Origin: Edolisoma coerulescens
Taxonomy: Eukaryota > Chordata > Aves > Passeriformes > Campephagidae
Reading direction: 5' to 3'
NCBI GenBank assembly: GCA_013397115.1
Contig: VWZW01004074.1
Span: 1,007,920-1,071,919, forward strand
DNA length: 64,000 nucleotides
This document shows positions 26,160-39,300 of the stretch, piece after piece. The translations under genes and the position numbers were made by a program. A model generated the notes under the pieces. The model had not been told where the DNA came from. It saw only the letters and a list, made by a program, of their open reading frames with translations, and did not search any database. Numbering within the stretch: position 1 is the stretch's first letter; each line of letters begins with the position of its first letter.

Positions 26160-27200
26160 GTAAAATAGCATATATATGATAATAGTTTGCTGTGAAGTAT
26201 GTGTATCCCTAAGGAATATCACAAACTAAAATTCCGTGTCATTAAAAGATTAGGTTTTGAAGCAACGGCTTTACAGCTATCATGATTCTCTGATGTACTG
26301 CAATAAAATCCAGCTTTTAATAATAATATTTTTTTCAACCTGATAATGTTGTGAGTTCCTGCTGATACCCAGTCAACATCCCTGTTCTGAGTAATGCTTA
26401 AGCACATATTTAACTTTTAAATATATCCAGAATAGGGATTGATTTAGGCCTGTGGTTTGGTTATTTTATGGTTTGCTTATGTCCTTGAGTTGTGTCCATA
26501 ATTCTGTTTCATTATAAATACGTGTTTGATGCAAAGCATTCAAAGATCATCACACATTCTCAATTTTTCCCATTGTTTTCACTCTACAATCATTGAAGTC
26601 AGTGTGAGTTGCAGTGTTAACCTTTGGCAAAATGCTTTGTGGATGTGCCTTGCCATCTTCAGTGTCAGCTCTTTTTTCGTGGCTGTTGCAGGGGAGAGTG
26701 CAGGCTCAGCTTGTATTTGTTTTGTAACTCCTCTGCTGAGGTGATTTTTGTAGTTAGCAACCTCATCTTGCTTTTTGTCCTTGCAAAGCAATCAGGCATA
26801 ACTGGATTGAGTGGAAATGCAACTTCCATAATACTTTTCAGCATGAGCATGGGGAGGTTCAAGTCGGGGGGTGTCAGCTGGTCTTTGGGGGAGTTGAGCT
26901 GACATAGATGCTTGATGAAGTCTGAAGTGCTAAAGCAGTAAAATACTTTTTGCAGCTGCCTTTTACCATTTTGTTTGGTTTATTTGTTTACAGCTTGATT
27001 ATGTTTTTTTAAGAATTGTAATTATTAGAGGGGAAATCAACAGTGATATATCACATTTGAGTAGTCTCCACATCAGTAGCAGCATCCATCCATTTGGTTT
27101 TAATTCATGGCAATTTTCACACATCTTCTTTGGTAGAGTCAAAATAGTGTTTGAGATAAGTTTGGGGGATAGTTTTGGTTTGGGTAGGGGTTTGGGGATT

Positions 27201-27258
27201 TTTTTGTTTGTTTGGTTGGGTTTGGTTGGTTGGTTGGTTGGTTGGTTGGTTGGTTGGT
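27201..27258 (+). repeat. (GGTT)n microsatellite
   Basis: A T/G-rich run becomes a clean GGTT tetranucleotide repeat at 27224-27258 (almost nine copies). It is absent from the coding sequence and likely length-polymorphic. Confidence 0.95.
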
Positions 27259-27910
27259 GATAACTGGCATTAGTGCATTCAGCTTGTAGTTAGTTATCTT
27301 ACAGAAAGACAGGTTTTTGCCACTGTTCCTGAAGGTGTGTCTGCTTGTAGGTTTCCTTGATCTCCTACAGAATGTTTGTTGTTCTTTTCAATAAGAAGTG
27401 CTCAAGTCTGAGCATTCATGTGCTCTTCAGCCCCTGTCTTCCTGGTTGGCTTTGTTCCTGAGGTTGTGGCTTGGTTTATGGATTGCAATCTGATGGAGCT
27501 AGGATGAGATTTCTTGCTTGCATTAAAACTGTGGATCCAAGCTTCAAACTGATATTAGCAGTAGATTGGGCTTTTGGGGAAAGGCCCAGATGGTTGGAAT
27601 GCTATGGACTGATGTTGAAGGTGAGCCAAGAGAGGGCTGGGTGTCTGGCCTCTCAAAGTTGCATATAGTTTTCATGTTCAGTTTTAGTTAAGGCAGGTGT
27701 AGTGAAGCAATCTGAAGATGTCAGAGGCACAGGCTACTGTGGATAAGCTCAGAGGAAAGTACATGGTTTCTAGGAAGCTGAAAGTGATTTTTTTTTTTAA
27801 ATTGGTGCTGTTTGGTAGCCTTAGTTTTGGTTCTTTCTTCTTAAGAAAGGGTATGGCCAATGTTTTCGAAACAGGTTTTTTTCTCTGGTATCAAGAACTG
27901 CTTTGGGACT

Positions 27911-27985
27911 TTTAAATTATTATTTCTTTTTTATTTTATTTGTATTCCTTTTTTTCCTCTTTTTTCATTTTTCCCCCATTCGCTT
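27911..27985 (+). repeat. Pyrimidine-rich low-complexity tract
   Basis: This is about 75 bases of T with scattered C and A inside the intron, without a coding or splice function that I can support. Confidence 0.7.
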
Positions 27986-28407
27986 TTAATACATACATAC
28001 ACCTACCCAACTTGGATGTTTCATCTTTAGTTTTGGTAATTCTCCCCAACTCTTAGTTTGTGTTTTTCAATCCTGTATCTTAATATAAGAGATGTAATAT
28101 TGCCTCTAATATAGAGCCAAGCTTGTGTTTTTGTTTAAAAGGAAGTCTGTATCCAGATTTCATCTGGTATCTTACATTGAGCTTTTTTGAGTTCTATGCT
28201 GTACTTCTAGTACGTACTGGCATCGCTTTTTAAAGAGTTAATGACCCTTCAAATAAAAATACTCGGGAATACTCTTTGGTGCTACCATAAGATCTCCCTT
28301 TTTTTCTTCTGTTCTATGTTATTTTTCAGGTATGCTATAAAACCAAGTTAGCAGAGCTTCTATTCCTGTCTACTTTCTAAAGAGTCATAATTAATGAATC
28401 ACATGGT

Positions 28408-28716
28408 TTATTCTAATGATATTTGAAAGAAAACTTTTAGCCTGTCTTCCAGTGTTGATGTTGTAAGAAATCTCAATGTATATTTTAAAAGTGTCAGATT
28501 TTCTGCATGCAAGGCCATGCAGTACTTTTCAGCTTGACTGAACTGAACAAAGACAGACCAAGTGTTTTGAGAGCCTTTCGCGACAGAAATTGAATCCTGC
28601 AGCTCAAAAGGTCCGGGTATATGTCCATCCTTTATGAGCTTAACTGAGATAGACCTCTCGACCTTTGGGTACTCCTCCAAATCCTTTCTTGTAATCTGAA
28701 TATGATCCACCAACAT
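28408..28716 (-). pseudogene. Unrecognised minus-strand ORF, possible gene relic
   Basis: This is a 102-codon minus-strand frame. Its composition is more protein-like than the other intronic frames: rich in Lys, Glu, Asp and Ser, with few Cys or Trp and with stretches such as LEEYPKVERSISVKLIKDG. A stop lies six codons upstream of the first Met and I see no poly(A) tail, splice signals or promoter. I do not recognise a family. It could be a fragment of an old processed gene copy or a chance frame; chance is more likely. Confidence 0.15.
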
Positions 28717-31477
28717 AAATGTTTTTCTTTCTGTTCATTAAAACATTCTTCAAATATATGAAGTCCACACTGCAGAGCAGTAACCTTTAGCTGGGCTAAA
28801 TATACTCTTGCTCAAAAACTGGATTTAATTGGAGCATTTTCTTGGGACTTAGAGTATATGTCTTGTGCCTTTTAACAGCCTGAATGTGTCAGACTTTTCC
28901 CTGTGTCATCAGTTGCTCAGTACATGTGTGCAGGCTTCAGTAGGTCAAAAAGCTGCTGGGAAAAGCTGACAGTGCTTGTACCACTGTGGCCACTCAGCAC
29001 AGCAGTGTTAGAGTGCTTCTCCCCACAGATCAGATTATTGCATGGATTTGGATTAGCAAATCACTCCAGCTATAATTTGACACAAGTCACAGCAGTGTGG
29101 GGATCAAGGTCTGGTAACTTGCCTTCAATCGTTTGTGTAGGGCTTTTGCTCAGGCTGTGAAAAGAAAGGCTGAGGATAGACAGGGCAGGAAGGACCAAGA
29201 ACCTGCAAGGCACAAAGTAATAAAACAAATGGCTCAGTCCTGATCTAGTCCTCTGTATTATATCTATGTTTGTCAGGGCCCTGAGCACAGTTCTGTGTAA
29301 TCGCTTTCCGGTTTACGCTGAGCCAGCATTCTTACTGAAAGAAAAAAAAAGTGTCCATGGGCTGACAACTCTCAAGGAAAGGTACAAAAATGAAATGGCA
29401 TTTAGAGAAGGAAGGCACTCACACTTCAGATGTAATGTGGTGTGCCCAGAAGTGTTGATTAAGAAGTAAGGTCTCTGGCAGCAGGACAGATCCTGGAGCC
29501 ATCATTTTGCTTCCATGGTGAGCAAGTGGCACATCATGTCGAGTGACTCCTGATGTGTTCTCCCTTCACAAAGTCACTTTCATTTGATGCTGCCGGTGTC
29601 ACTGGCTGCTGTTGTTTTAAATAGTTATTTATTTTGATTGCAGATGAGCCTTGTGGCCTGCACTGAGGTCAAGCAGAAGCATGTTTATGGCTGTTTCTAA
29701 GGGAACCACTGGTACAGAGGGAATCTGGATCAGATTTTTAACCAAACTACAGACTCCCTCTGTGAGATTATGGCAATTGCTGTCTTCTTCATTTCCTCAT
29801 TTCTACATTATCTGTACTATTCTGCAATATCTGCAATAAGCCTAGCACCACCTATTTTTTACCACCCCCTTCCATCACCTCCAGGGAGTGCTCCTTCCTA
29901 GTATCTGCTGGCACATGGAGTCCCTCAAAATTCAATTCCTTCAAAATAACCTGGTAGCTTCAAAACTCAAAATAATAGGCTTTCTAAGCAGGATCATTTT
30001 AATGGTGCTGGAATAGACAAAGCTCCTGGAGCAGCTCTGCTGGGAGACCTGAGGGGATAGTAGCCTTTGGCAGTGGAGTGAGGAGACTTGACAAACAACT
30101 GGAATTGACACTGTTCACCTCCTGCACAGCTGTAGCCAGAATGGTGTAAGTGGCCCTAATCCAGGACACTCTTTCTGCTTTGAAAATTGAACAGGCGAGG
30201 ATGGCAGAGATGAGGAAAAGTACATAGTTAAAAAGATGCAGTTGTGTGGAAAGAACGATTCATTATACTGGAAAAGAAATCAAAGCAGGCTCCTCTTTCT
30301 CCTGTGCAAGACAGCAAAGGCTGGGCCTGCTTGCTCCCATTTGCCTTTGTTCAGTGTGCTGTAGGAATTAGCTCCTGTTCTAATGACAAAGGATTTGCGC
30401 AGTAGCCCAGTTTGCACTGTTTCCTATGTATGTGAGCCCTCTTTTTCACACAAGTTCACACAGTTCAGCTTTTCTACCTTACTGTGCACTTTTCAGTTTT
30501 CAGGGACAGTCATCATCCCTGTGCATCTTTCCTGTGCACAAGCCTGATTGTTGCTGGGAGACACAGAGCTTGTCCTGAAGCTTTAGAAGATGCTGAAAAT
30601 AAAATGCTCTGTCAAGTGTAAGGGGAAACTTCAGCAAATTATACCATTCTAGTTTCTATCCTTTATTCCATGTTTGAGAAGGAGAGCATCTAGAGTATAT
30701 GCCATCCATTTCAACCACTTTGATCTTATTACATTCACTGCACAGGGTGGGTCTGTCTGATCCATCTAATGATGGAGTATGCTACTCCATATAATTCACA
30801 TTTATCTCCTTAGCCTGTGATTAGTGTTATTTTCAAATAAAAATTAAATAGATTCACTGGTTGCTGCATTTCCAGATATTTTCCATCAAGATTAGGTAAC
30901 TCTGTGCTAAAATGGTTATTCATTTATTATGTTTATTTTCTAGTAGTGCATCTATTAAAGCCAAATATGCAACCATTAGTATGTAAATTTAACTTGGATG
31001 TTTGAACAAATAAGGTATAGCTTGAACTGTGACTTATTGTCTAGTTAGTTTTAATGTAATTGAAGATACATAATGTCTGTGTATGATGTGGAGGTACAAT
31101 AGAGAATAGATTGATGATGCCGTAGCATAAACATTTTACTGGCATGACTTTGGGAAGGTTGAATTTCTAAGAGTGACTTACATAGATCATCTTAAATGAA
31201 TGTCAATAAAACCTTACAGTGTTATATATCATCTCAGGTTTGTCTGTATGCTCTGCAGAACACTGTGAAACTCCTTTTTTAGTGTTGGGTACACATGGAA
31301 AGCAAGCAAAAATACCTTCTTCATTGCAGAGATGCTGCACTAAGCTACACCATTGGGTTAGAAATCACTTGATCATCAAGTCTTCTCATCAGGATGTTAT
31401 ACCTTGTATCATTTGTAGGTAGTGCTGGTATTGAAGTGCTGGGAACCTGAGCCCTCTGGCCCCGGCCAGGCAGAGTA

Positions 31478-31600
31478 CTGAAGCACATGCTGAGCTTTAA
31501 ACTTGCGAGCAGCCCCATTTAAATCAATGGGATAGTTCCTATGCTCAGTCAAACATAACCCAAATGCCTAAATAGCTTCAGGTCAGAGATCTTCGCACTT
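31478..31600. repeat. Old palindromic amniote repeat (tentative)
   Basis: The stretch CCCCATTTAAATCAATGGGA is itself nearly palindromic and is followed by TAGTTCCTATGCTCAGTCAA and a diverged tail. It resembles the same old class as the copy near 57.7 kb (ATGGGATAGT after a CCCATT core). Boundaries are approximate. Confidence 0.4.
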
Positions 31601-32377
31601 CCTGGGATCCAACTGAGAGCGATCAGCACCTTGCAGGGCTGAAGCAGTGGAAACTTTCAAAATTACTGTTAGAAGCAAGAAGAGTTTAATCTGACAAACC
31701 ACAAACCTTATTTGCAAAATCTTTGTTCTAAGCCAGTTTTACTGATCAACACTCGGGTAAAAAAAGTCAACAAGCAAACATCTGGAGAGTAAACAGCACT
31801 TAAATTCCCATTCTTAACAAAGGAAAATTGGCTGAAAACACAGTAAGGAAAGAAGAAAGTAGGGGCTCAGAATGAGGAAATAGGATGGACAGACACATGG
31901 GACTGAATACAAAAAAACCCAAACCACCAATGCACTGATATAAGACAAAGTGAAAGGAACATAGAAGAGAGAAGTGCTGTACATTGGGCATTGGGGGCAA
32001 TATGAAAAAGTCTAGTTTAAAGTTAAGTTTAAGCAGGTTGGGGGGAATGGGATGAAAAGGGGAGAAAGACAGGAAAGGAGAGTAGGTTTAAGGCAAAAAA
32101 CTGTTGAGACTGATGCAGAAGTCTTTTTCTAGATTATCAGAAAGTTTTCTTGGGTGTTGTACTGTACACATCTACTCTTGATCTCCTTTTGAAAGATCTA
32201 CAAGTATGAGAGACCACAAAAATTATGACCACAAGCCATCAAAGCAAGTCTTTACTTTAAAGTATTATCATCAGTTTTGAGATGAGTGTGAGGGACTTCA
32301 GATTTTGCTTCTGGATTTGCAAAACACTTAGTGTGTCAGAACCCAGGCCCATGACTAAGGCTGCGCTGAGATGATAT

Positions 32378-32512
32378 TCACGGAATCACAGAATATCCTG
32401 AGCTGGAAGGGACCCACAAGGGCCATCAAAGTCCAGCTCCTGGCCCTGCACAGGGCCACCCAAGAATCACATCATGCGCCTGACAGCATATTACTGAAAC
32501 TCTTGGTAAAAA
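32378..32512 (-). repeat. CR1 3' end, minus strand
   Basis: It starts CACGGAATCACAGAAT, followed by GAGCTGGAAGGGACCCACAA, TCCAGCTCCTGGCCCTGCAC and CATGCGCCTGACAGCAT. It has the same layout as the 5.4-kb copy and is truncated near 32512. Confidence 0.88.
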
Positions 32513-35500
32513 TAAGCACTGACAAGGGATGTGGTTCCCAACAATCTAGCTGCTGCCCTCTAAGCTAATACCGATGATGCAGATTTTCTTGAATACCCTG
32601 TTTCCATACCTCCAACCACCCACCCACTTCAATCTAGTCTCACCGATAGCCTCCCACTGAACCTGAACAAATCAGCAAGAGTTTAATTCCTTTCTGCTTG
32701 TACTTTTCAAAGTAAATAAAATGAATAAATAAAAAATGTCAATAGCCCTTTCTGCCTAGATTAGTTAGTGATATTTATCTTATGTACTATCTCCATCTGT
32801 TGTCTGCTGAAGTACCAAAGGGCAAAGTAAATCCATTTCATCCATTTAGCAGCCACCTTGATAATAGTTGAATGTACAGAGAAGCCTATGACATTCATTA
32901 GCGAAAACACTGCACTCTTCCTCTCTTTCACCTATGTTCCTTGAAAATACTTTAAGTATTTCTGTGTTGTTTTCACAGTCTTAGAACAGTTGAGAACTCT
33001 CATATTCACCTCTGTTAACTTGTCTCATCCCAATAGCACATTTAGTTTACATTTAGCTAGTGGTGACTCGAAGCAAAATAGCTGATTTGAGCTTCTCTTT
33101 TTTGGATGTTAAGAAGTTTTCTGCTTCATACACAACTGTCACAGCTGGAATTTGTTTAGAGTGGGTGAAGTATGTGTGTATATGTATGTATATGTATATA
33201 TATGTTCAGAGAGCAAAAATATTTCATCCTTACTTTCAGTTGTCTATGCTAACACACACTTTAATCACCAGTAAAACTTCTATGTCATGGCAGGTAATTC
33301 TAAAACCTGGATGTAATTAAGTGTTTCCTATAAATTTTCAGTTATGTGAGAGATCCAGAGCTTTATTAACAAACCTAGCAAGTGCCACAGGGGATTTTGG
33401 AAGCTAGTAATGTGGGATACCAGTGTATCCACCTGGTAGATGACATCTCTTTTGACTGCAGGTCCAGAGACAGCAGTTGAGACTTTTCTTCATTTGAAGG
33501 ATTTTAGTGGGTTTGGACTGTTACTTACCACTCTTTCCCAGAGCCTTGTTTCTCACAGTGTTAGGATGAGAAGCATGCTTTTTTTGTTCTTTCCCATGTG
33601 CCCATGTTCCCATGTGCTGTTCTGCTTTGCTGTTCCAAATGTACCACAGAAGTTACTTTTGTGGCTACACTGTGAGGTGAATTAGGGAGCTTTTTCCTCT
33701 GCAGCTCCTTAAAGCTGTATCAGTTCCCTGATCCCCTTCTCAGTGTTGCTTCATGCCACCAGCACAACTGATGAGACAGCACTTTCATTTTTGGAGGCAG
33801 TACGGAAGGTGAGGGATGAATATACCCAGCAGGTGTGTCCTCAGTACTAGTGAAAGACATTCCCAGCAACTGAGAACAGACCACCAGGGACGCCCTTCCA
33901 ATTTGTTTTTAAACAAAAAGAAACTCCTGTAGCCTTGACTGCATTTTGACTGCATCGCTTCTGCATCATGTAGAGAAAAAATGATTTTGCAGTGATGAAT
34001 GCTGCTGCACTGTACAGTTGTTGTCAGTAGAACCATTTTACTGCTGATGTCTTTTTTTTCCTAAGCAGAAGCCAACGCACCCTAGTCAAAGTACACCTGA
34101 TACTATCTAAATGATTACTGAGCAAAAACTGCAATAAGCTTCAAAAAGCGTATGTTACAGTGGTTTGCTCTGATCTCTAAACGTCATATATTTGCAGTTT
34201 GACTGGTCGAGGCTCTTTGAAACAAATAGCTCGCAAATGAGTAATTCCGCTGCTGAATATATCAACTGATCTTTATTGCATCCCAAATGATGAAGTATAA
34301 TAGTTATACAAAGTGCTTAAATAAGCCATGGAGCAATTTCCAGCAGTGATATATATGCTGAAACGCACATTAAATTAATATTAGGTGAAGGAGTAAACCT
34401 GGAAATCTAAAATAACGATAGATTTCTCATAGGTTATGTGAAGCTATGAGAACCAGCTGCTAGTGGTTTTTGCAGGAATCCACATATGTTCAGACCTTTC
34501 AGTTTGTTGCCTACAAAAGTATGTAGCTAGTAACGAGGGTAACCCGTACACATTTCCAATGTTTTTCCAATATTGGTTTAATTCCACTGTGAGTAATAGA
34601 ATTCTGGTTAGGAAATATCTTGACTTTAGTCTTGGGCCCTGACCTGAGAAGTAAGTCAGATTTCCCTACTCAATAATTCTGTTTTCTATGCTGTTTACAA
34701 TTGTAGTTGTCTTGTACTTCCTGCCTTGGCATGTCTTCTCCAAATTACCTTAGGGTGGAAAGTTCTTCAGTCCTAGGTAATTACCACAATCTGAATATGT
34801 ACATGCCTGTAGCAGGGTTAAATACATCTTTGTGAGTATACATTACACATTGTAAGAATAATCTTCTGATTAATATGTGCCTAAGCACACACTATGCAAG
34901 TATATGTCTTTAGAGATACAGGTATTTGCTGGTGTGCACACAACCACAGAAATATAAAGGGAAAAAAGAAAAAAAAAGATATCTCAAAACTAGTAGGAAA
35001 TGAGCTCTTATTCATTTCTCCAGAATTAGCTAAAAACATGGGGGTTGTCATACATGAGTTTATTTAATAGTTCTTTTAACACTGGTGCCAATGTTTTACA
35101 TGTAAAAGATACACCTTGCAAAAAGCTTTTGATAAAGTGATCTTTAAAATCATGCCTAAACCTCTACAGTCATCATCTGTAGCATGATTAGACATTGCAT
35201 CTGAGCTGTGTCCCTAGGAAATGAGGGCTGGGGAGAACAATCTCTGTGTGTGTGTATGCATGAACAGAAGCACCTTTTGAAGTACATGGTGTTAATAAAA
35301 AACCCCTGATTTTCAGCTACCACTTCTCTGATCAGAATATGAATTAGGCTACAGAGAATAGCCAAACAACAGAAGGCACAGTTGGGAAGAACTGTATTAT
35401 TCTTACCATATCCATCCTCAATTTCCTTCATCTTGCTAGTGTGAGAGACACATGAACCACTGCAGTGACAGTCTAAAACAAAATATGACAAGTAAGTAAT

Positions 35501-36171
35501 GCTTTGGGGTGCATGTGCTGCAGAGGATTTGGCTTTGCAGTTTTAGAAAAATTAATAATGGGAAGAAGCCCCTCCTTTGAGGATTGCTTACATCCTCCTG
35601 CCTGTGCACAAGTGTTAAATCAAATTTGCATAATTATTCCCACATGTCACCTGTTCTCCTAAATCAGCAAGAGTAAACCCATTTTCTGATTCTTGTAAAA
35701 TAAGGAAAGGCATTAAATACCTGTTCTGCACCAAGATTTTGCTTGTAGAGATTTAAATGTTCTTTACATTTTGGCATTACATACTGAAATGCTTAGTGTA
35801 GTTTTAGAGCTTTTTTATGCTTGGTCTGTTCTCAGCTTAGGGCTTCTCTGTACTTTTCTCTTTTTAAGTGTTTTTACTCTTTAACAAGAGTATAGCTTTA
35901 GAATGCTCCAGGTCTGCCTGAGACAAAAAAATTAAAGGCTTTTGTCCCTCTTCTGAGTATTGGACAAATAACTAGAGCATTTTATTTCTTTTTCTCTCTA
36001 GCTTACCTACTGTACTTTAAAGTTTTAGCTTGCTACACTACCTTGGTGTTTTATTATGAGTTTTGAACTTTAGATGTTGTAATTTTATGAATTTAATACT
36101 TACGGGAGTGGAGGTGGGGGAGAGTGAAGTTGGCTACTCTGGATACTAAAAATACTGGATTTTGCCGAGAG

Positions 36172-36372
36172 TCATAGAATCAAATAATACTTAAGGTTGG
36201 AAAAGACCTCTTAAATCACCAAGTCCACTGTTATCCTACTACCACCATATTCACCACTAAGCCATGTCCCCAGGTGCCACATTCACTCACCTTTTGCACA
36301 CTTCCAGGGACAGTGATTTCACCACTTCTATGGGCAGCCTCTTCCAATGCTACTTGGGCAGTTTTCCCGAGT
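36172..36372 (-). repeat. CR1 3' end, different subfamily, minus strand
   Basis: It starts TCATAGAATCAAATAAT, then GGTTGGAAAAGACCTCTTAA, CCACTAAGCCATGTCCCCAG and GGGCAGCCTCTTCCAATGCT. The phrase GGAAAAGACC with the CCATGTCCC block distinguishes it from the other copies and suggests a separate CR1 lineage. Confidence 0.9.
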
Positions 36373-39076
36373 CAAGAAGGAAACCCAGCTATATCAGTGC
36401 TACGGGAAGTCATAAGAATATTTCAAAACAACCAGTAACCTGCCTGGGTGAATTTCTGTACATGGTGAGATGGTACAGATTAGCTCATGTCTGGGAAGTA
36501 TAGAAAGAAAATTCCTTTGTAGAATAGCAATGTCCAGGGCGTTATGTGAAGTTATGGCCAAGAAATATGAAGCGTCATTGCTGCTGTATTGGAAATCTCT
36601 ATGCTTTTTAGGAAGGAGAGAGAAAAAAGAAGTATAGGTTGTTAGCGGGGGAGAAGGACTTTTTCAGGTGTTGCATATGCCTGTAAGATTGGCAATGCCA
36701 GCTTATTTTGGTGTAAGTCATATTTAAGTGTTCTGGAGATTCTGCAATTTAAACAGTAACTCTCTGGAATGGTGCATTTAATGAGCAGAAAAGGAAATGC
36801 AATCAACAGTGTTTTATATGAGGTTTTTCATCTAAGCTGAAATAAAATACTGGGTGCACTTTATTTCTATTGTTATGCTATGTATTTGGAAGAAATACAT
36901 CTTCATATTGCTGCAGATTCTTTCCAAATACTTGCATTGTTTATTTAGATATAACTCTTTTATATGAATTGTTGATGGGTGCAGTATTTTACCCCACCGA
37001 GCTATTTATCTCAGCATTATTATTAAGCATAATGAGAAAAAATATACAAACCAAACCATCAGAAAGGAGGAAACCTGACTTCTGAGTATGGCAAACACTG
37101 AAGGCCTGCAGCAGCCAATGCCTTCTGCAGGAATTGCAGGTGCTCAGCACTGCTGAAGAGAAACTTCATAGTGTCTCCTGAGAACCTGGGTTTCTGCTGA
37201 TTTATACCAGCTTATTACCCATTCCTTGCAGGCATGTCAGGTATTTTTTAGATAAGTGCAGGACACATACTTTTTTTTATTTGTTGACAGTTTGTTTTCT
37301 GAGGTTTGTGTCTCCTCTTCTTTTTACCCTTGCCAGTGATTTTGCCTGTGCAGTGGGATATTTGAGTAGGAAGGGCAGACAGAATATGGACAGCCTGTGC
37401 AAAAGGCAGTCATAAGTGTTAATTACTAGGTTTGATGTGAGAATCCACTTTACCATTTTGGTCATTCCAAATCACTGGATCCCTTTCCCAGGATAGAAGC
37501 TTGCTTGTTTTCTATCGATGACATCACAACATTGGTTCCACTTGGTGTCACATCAGTTATGTGGTAGCAACTGCTCAAATGGAAAAGTGATAACAGAAAA
37601 AGCATTTCTCGGTTTTTAGTTGCTTTGCAGTGTTATATCTGTGATTGAGATGGGAGAAGATTAGCACCGTGAAACCAACTAGCTCAGTAGGCCATCAGCT
37701 AGGAGTCTGGGAAAGAAGCATGAGGAAAACATATTTTTTTCCACAGTGGACATAGAACTGCTGTAGGAAAATGTCAGGCTAATCTCTTCTTTGCCCTGGT
37801 ACTTTCAAAAGGGGTGTGTAAGGAGCTGAGATGTGGGAGTGAGTAGTAGAGAGATGGCTCTCACCCTTTTAGTGATTCTCCCTGTGAGTCCTACTCTGTC
37901 CTATGGACGTGAGAAGGCATTTGCGCCTCATTAGGCACAGAACATGGAGTCCATCACTGGTATTTAGGAATAATTTATACTTAACCTTTGGTGGTTTTTA
38001 TAATCAGATCACAAGAAGCAAGGCATATCCAAATGCCCAAGAGAACAGGTATCTGGGAATATCTCTGCTGTGTACACTGGAACATCCTTGCTTTTAATAG
38101 GATTAGGTCAATACTTTCATCTTCTTTACGTCTTTCCTGACTTTTTTTTTTTCAATTCCTTACTAATCATATAGAATCACAACCCTTTCAGTGGTAATAG
38201 AAGTGATCTTTTGTGTCTGGAAAGCTTCTCAAAAGCTATGCCTTGTTTCTTGGCTTTCTGACCACAGGTCAGTTTAAAATGCATATTTACACTCAGAGAA
38301 GTATGTTGTGACTTTAAACTTGATGCACTTTTCATTACAAATTTAAACAAGCCTGACTTAAAAATAAAGTTATTGCATTTTAATAAAATGTTGTAAGAAC
38401 AGTGTCCCTTTCCAGTGGGACCACAGAGGTTTAGTAACCAGCATTACTTTTGGGTGAACGTGTGTAAAGGTAAGCTTTCTACTCACTCATTCTGCCACAG
38501 CACCAGTCCTCTTGTGCATTTTCTCTGCTTCTTGGAGAAGGTGGAGCAGCTTATCAAAGAAGTTTAATCTCTTCAATGGCTGTTACGCATCTTAGTTTTT
38601 TCAGTGTCATGTTAGGTATTGACTTTCCTTTGTCAGGCAGGTTCCTCTCTATGAGCTGTAACTTTTAGCATGCGAGAAAGGTTGCACTTGTGCATGTGCA
38701 CGTGTGTGCATTTAATTTCTGTCTTCAGGGGGTTTTCGTGATCTAAGGTACTTGAGTAGCATTGAAAAAGGTGACTAAGTGGGTTGATATGGAGAGCTAC
38801 CTGGTGACTGCTTAGGCAGAATATAAGCAGTTAAACTCAGTTTGTTTTGCACCTTTAGGGAACCTGGAATGAGGCTCAAGAAAGAAATTGTTGTCTCCAA
38901 CAAGACCCCATAGGGCGTAGTTCAGGTGGGAAGGGGACAGAGCTCTCATGGTGACATGCACCGCCCAGCAGAGAGGGTCCTAGTCCACAGATTTGTGTCA
39001 TCTCACATTGAAGGCTGAGACTTACCTAGCAAGACAAGTCTGTGCCCCGTAGCACCTCCCTGTTCAACCTGGATGT

Positions 39077-39300
39077 AGAATCACAGAATCACAGGATGGG
39101 TCAGGTTGGCAGGCACCACAGCAGGTTTTCTGGTCCAGCCTCCCTGCTCAAACAGTGTTGTCCCAGAACACATAGCACAGGATTGCATCCAGATCATTCT
39201 TGAATGTTGCCATGTACAAAGGAAACCTCTTCCACTCAGAATGGTCCATGTACAAGCAGAGTGCCTGAAATCCATGGAGCACTTGGTGTTCCCATGAACA
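39077..39300 (-). repeat. CR1 3' end, diverged, minus strand
   Basis: Tandem octamers (AGAATCACAGAATCACAG) lead into GGTCAGGTTGGCAGGCACC and GGTCCAGCCTCCCTGCTCAA. Similarity is clear to about 39210 and doubtful afterwards. Confidence 0.82.
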
